The notes under the pieces are model-generated. The model searched no databases, was not told the origin of the DNA, and saw nothing but the letters and a program-made list of their open reading frames with translations. Source: Sialis fuliginosa (lineage: Eukaryota; Arthropoda; Insecta; Megaloptera; Sialidae). From it: 64,000 nucleotides of DNA. Both the position numbers and the translations under genes were made by a program. The DNA is taken from contig OY540812.1 in the NCBI GenBank assembly GCA_961205875.1, positions 24,685,098 through 24,749,097 of the forward strand. The letters are read 5' to 3'. Shown here one piece after another: positions 61,401-64,000 of the stretch. How positions within the stretch are numbered: position 1 is the stretch's first letter; the number at the start of each line of letters is the position of its first letter.

Positions 61401-63195
61401 GTGACAGCTGTACAAATATATAGGGGTTTTTAAGGAGTGGGAGTTTACAGTCTGGAAGTAATCGTATCTATCGGGTTCATAGTATGGAACGTCTACTCGA
61501 ACATTATTACCAGTGGTGGATTAACTATAAATTACAATACACGATCTGAAACAGAGTATGATATTTTCTGTTTGTACTCAGTATCCATGTAGAGGAAAAT
61601 GTTTATTATTTACAAAAGATTCATGTTGATATCCTTTCACATCTTATAATAATTGATCAAAATCTATCAATTTTTTATGCTGTTTTACATCCGAAGTTTC
61701 ATTTAATTATAACTTTTACCAAAAATGCTTAAAGTGGTTTTTCATCAAAGCAACAAAACAGAAACTCTATCAAAAAATATAACTTTCCAACTCTTGTTAG
61801 TAAAATTAGCAACTTTTCGAAAACTGTTTTTGTTTTGTTTGTATTTTTATCAACTGGTTCAAGACCTTGAGTCGGTAAGATCAAATTAATAGAAGAATAA
61901 CTGTAATTTTGATTAATTTCTATTAATCTTGAAATAAATCACAGACTCCTTAACCCTTTGAACCCTGAGCTCCTGGACTTACTTGCATTGTGACCTTGAG
62001 CTCCTGAGCACAGGTTGTTAAACGGACCATTAGGGTATATACAAGCATTGTGACCTGGGATTATTATTAAATTTTTGAGAAGTTATGAGGAAAACAATGT
62101 CACTTTATTTTATACTTTATTATAGAAATATAAATGTTATGAAAACATACAATACAACTAAAAAGGTTATCGCCAGAATTCAGCAGATGCAGAATGATCC
62201 AAAAGTCTAGATTCAACCAGATATAGCTGGATCTAATTATACCTGATCCCTAACGGAAATGTTTTGACCTTTTGAACCCTAAGCTCCTGGACTTACTGGC
62301 ACTGTATTCTTGATCTCTTGAGCAACAGGCCAGTAAACCGGCCAATAGGGTTCAAAGGGTTAAAAACTGTAAAGTTTTACACCATAGATTTATGAAAATG
62401 AGCTAAAATTGGATGCAGCCTCATTATTATTTTATAGAAAAATTAAAACTTATAATTTGGTGGTCCTACAATGTGGGGTTTAGGCATGCACCTATTAGAT
62501 AATCCGCCACTGATTGTAACAGTCGTAAATTTATGTATTGTTTCTTTATTCGAAAATTCTGATGAAGAATAAAATAATTAGTTAAATATTCAACAACAGT
62601 ATTCATTAAATAATATATTAAATTTACAGGGAGCAACGCAAGTGTAAACCATCTAGTAAGCAACGAACTACCATTAGCTATGATTAGACCAATCAATTCT
62701 GAAATGAATCAAAAATACAATCAACGTGCTAATAAACCTAACAATACCCCAGTGTATTCAAACGTACAAAACGTCTCAACCGACAAACGGTTGTCGCAAA
62801 ATAACAATGAAAACGGAACACAATCTCATTCGATAAAAACAAATTTCGAGAATGAGCTATTAACAGTACAAAGAAACAGCAAGGATACGAGCATAGCGAA
62901 AAAGAATTACGCAGGGAACGAACATCTAATTGGAGGCGATCTGGATCTGGATCCGGTGGTTATACGAGAGGCGCATATTATACCGAATATAAACGAGGTT
63001 AAAAAGAATGACAATATTAAAAGAGATGCTGATTTGACAGTGCACGAAAAAGAAAACCACTTGTTGAGTGCTAGCCGGTTAAAGTTATTGCAGGATACGA
63101 CAATGATCGAGTCTGCATTGGACTTGGACTCTCTAGATGATTCTAGTATAGGCAATAATAGTCAAGCCGGTTTGTTGAAAGCGGGCATCGTGTAG
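55453..63195 (+). CDS. app: DHHC palmitoyltransferase, approximated / ZDHHC14-18 type, 11 exons
   Basis: A membrane S-acyltransferase that attaches palmitate to cysteines of substrate proteins; fly Approximated controls Dachs localisation in Fat signalling. Exons: 55453-55513, 55580-55808, 55865-56025, 56086-56270, 57332-57443, 58842-58999, 59075-59196, 59997-60096, 60206-60302, 60394-61170, 62630-63195. All joins keep frame; the product is 855 residues. Residues 1-75 are cytosolic. TM1 is about 78-96 and TM2 about 106-127. The cysteine-rich domain is 150-215, with [20 protein letters not shown] and the DHHC catalytic motif at 207-210. TM3 is about 224-247 and TM4 about 268-290. TTNE (the TTxE motif) is at 298-301. 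The segment [20 protein letters not shown] before the CRD is characteristic of the app/ZDHHC14 group. The C-tail is long, low-complexity and Asn-rich, with QRC repeats near 60727-60830. Exon 1 is inferred from an in-frame TGA just upstream of the ATG and a phase-matched GTAAGT; the start might instead be Met at 55639. A weak exon 10 donor allows an alternative end. Confidence 0.93.
58593..58758. mobile_element. hAT-type MITE in app intron 5
   Basis: Left TAGAGGCGTAGCTAGGGG (CAGTG end mutated) and right CCTTAGCTACGTCACTG. Flanks TGATTACG (58585-58592) and TGATTATG (58759-58766) make a 7-of-8 target duplication. 166 bp. Confidence 0.68.
59343..59945 (+). mobile_element. RTE-like retroelement fragment in app intron 7, with nested MITE
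   Basis: Starts ACTAGCAGTTCCCTACGGCT and ends with CATCAAAATCAGTCCAGTAC and TTATATTAATATAGATT. The MULE-like half copy (59505-59646) and a hairpin (ATCTTGGCTTCTGGGTGTAA... 59454-59485) interrupt it. Confidence 0.5.
59505..59646. mobile_element. Half copy of the CAAGGTATA MULE-like MITE in app intron 7
   Basis: Carries the right-arm sequence of the 40853-41375 family (TTGTTAAAATATCAAAAAAT, CTGATTGGTCAA, ACCTTG at the end). The left arm is missing. It is embedded in an RTE-like retroelement fragment. Confidence 0.6.
61360..61500. repeat. Dispersed repeat in app intron 10
   Basis: Second copy of the 46350-46530 repeat: TTCTATTATAAGTGACAGCT, GTACAAATATATAGGGGTTT, CATAGTATGGAACGTCTACT. Confidence 0.6.
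61954..62359. mobile_element. piggyBac-type MITE in app intron 10
   Basis: CCCTTTGAACCCTGAGCTCC at left and the inverted AATAGGGTTCAAAGGG at right, with intact TTAA on both sides (61950-61953 and 62360-62363). AAGCTCCTGGACTTACTGGC near the right end repeats the left end directly, so two related terminal blocks are present. Confidence 0.72.
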
Positions 63196-63290
63196 CTTTC
63201 TCTTTGTTATAGAAGTTTTTAAAATCTTCTTTACATTTTTTTAAAGATATACACGTATTGTTATGCACTTTAAAGTTGCTACTAAAACCA

Positions 63291-63300
63291 AATAAATAAA
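63291..63300 (+). terminator. Overlapping app polyadenylation signals
   Basis: AATAAATAAA, two overlapping canonical signals, lies about 95 bp after the app stop codon. Later AATAAA-like hexamers exist to 63750, so longer 3' UTRs are possible. Confidence 0.5.
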
Positions 63301-64000
63301 TGTTTCGTGTTAATCTTATTAGTTACATTTAGAGTTGTGTCTACTTGGTGCTTTTTTCTCTATCATTCTATAACTCTATTCTACTTGATCCTATGATAGA
63401 TATGGATGAATAAGTAATTCTTTAATGTTTGATTGCATATATATTTTATGAATGCTTACAAAAAAGCACTGTCTAGTTTATTTAACATCATAAAGGACAT
63501 TACTCAAATTTCATTTTTACACTGCCCATGCTTTGGTACTGCCTTCTTAATATGAAACGTTAATTAGTGTAATTTGGTTTTACATTAATATACATCGTAT
63601 TTATTGTCTGTATTTTTTGGTCGTCTTCAATTAATAAATTTACTGAAATACAAAAATAATTATTTATTATTTGGTTTCTTCAATTGTATTATTTATCAAC
63701 TGGTTTTATATACTACATTCTTTTGATTAAAATCAAAATCAATAAAAAACGTTTAAACGTTTGTGTATATTTTATGTAAACAGAATCTGTTATAGAAGCA
63801 ACTTTAACTAATATAATTTTAGGATTGTTAAATTTACAAATTATTTCTAAGAAATCAATATTCTAAATAAAGATGTTTTATAATTACAAAACTGTTAAAC
63901 ATAGACGGACTGGCTTGATGAGACAGTAGGAAAAATGCAATAGATGTGGTGTATGTAAATATACATATATTATTATCTAAATCAATGTTGACTCTTCTAA

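Noticed and set aside
1-64000. CRISPR arrays, bacterial operons, rRNA genes
   Set aside because: Nothing resembling regularly spaced repeats or rRNA was seen; the window is eukaryotic nuclear DNA.

Overview
The window is nuclear DNA of an insect. The evidence is spliceosomal introns with GT/AG borders, a 108-residue animal cytochrome c, the N-terminus of Split ends, an animal RNA polymerase I subunit, an approximated-type DHHC palmitoyltransferase, very AT-rich non-coding DNA, and mariner, hAT, piggyBac and PIF/Harbinger-type transposon debris. I cannot fix the insect order from the sequence alone.

Layout. Positions 1-21.8 kb hold no recognisable coding exon. They are AT-rich DNA with many fold-back elements and retroelement 3' ends, and are probably the first intron of spen, whose first coding exon is read leftward at 21776-21858. 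Positions 22-39 kb are gene-poor. They contain one weak terminal exon (26080-26159, minus), a small unrecognised ORF (31394-31582, minus), two mariner relics, several non-autonomous DNA transposons with intact target-site duplications, and four hammerhead-ribozyme-like cores at three places (a fourth place is decayed). Cytochrome c (minus, two coding exons) lies at 39253-39639. Positions 40.5-44.3 kb are a cluster of transposons. It includes a 523-bp Mutator-like fold-back with a 9-bp duplication, a hAT element 20 bp away, and a PIF-like element with an internal inversion.

The right third is gene-rich. The second-largest subunit of RNA polymerase I is complete in 12 exons at 44933-53761. About 1.7 kb further on is an approximated/ZDHHC14-type palmitoyltransferase in 11 exons at 55453-63195. 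I assembled both by matching splice sites, reading-frame phase and family conservation; the deduced proteins are 1127 and 855 residues. Their introns also carry MITE insertions.

The genes do not form an operon or pathway. Cytochrome c is respiratory, Polr1B makes pre-rRNA, app S-acylates membrane proteins, and spen is a nuclear RNA-binding co-regulator. The most unusual content is the set of hammerhead-like cores inside inverted repeats, the rearranged PIF-like element, and the density of MITE families with intact duplications.
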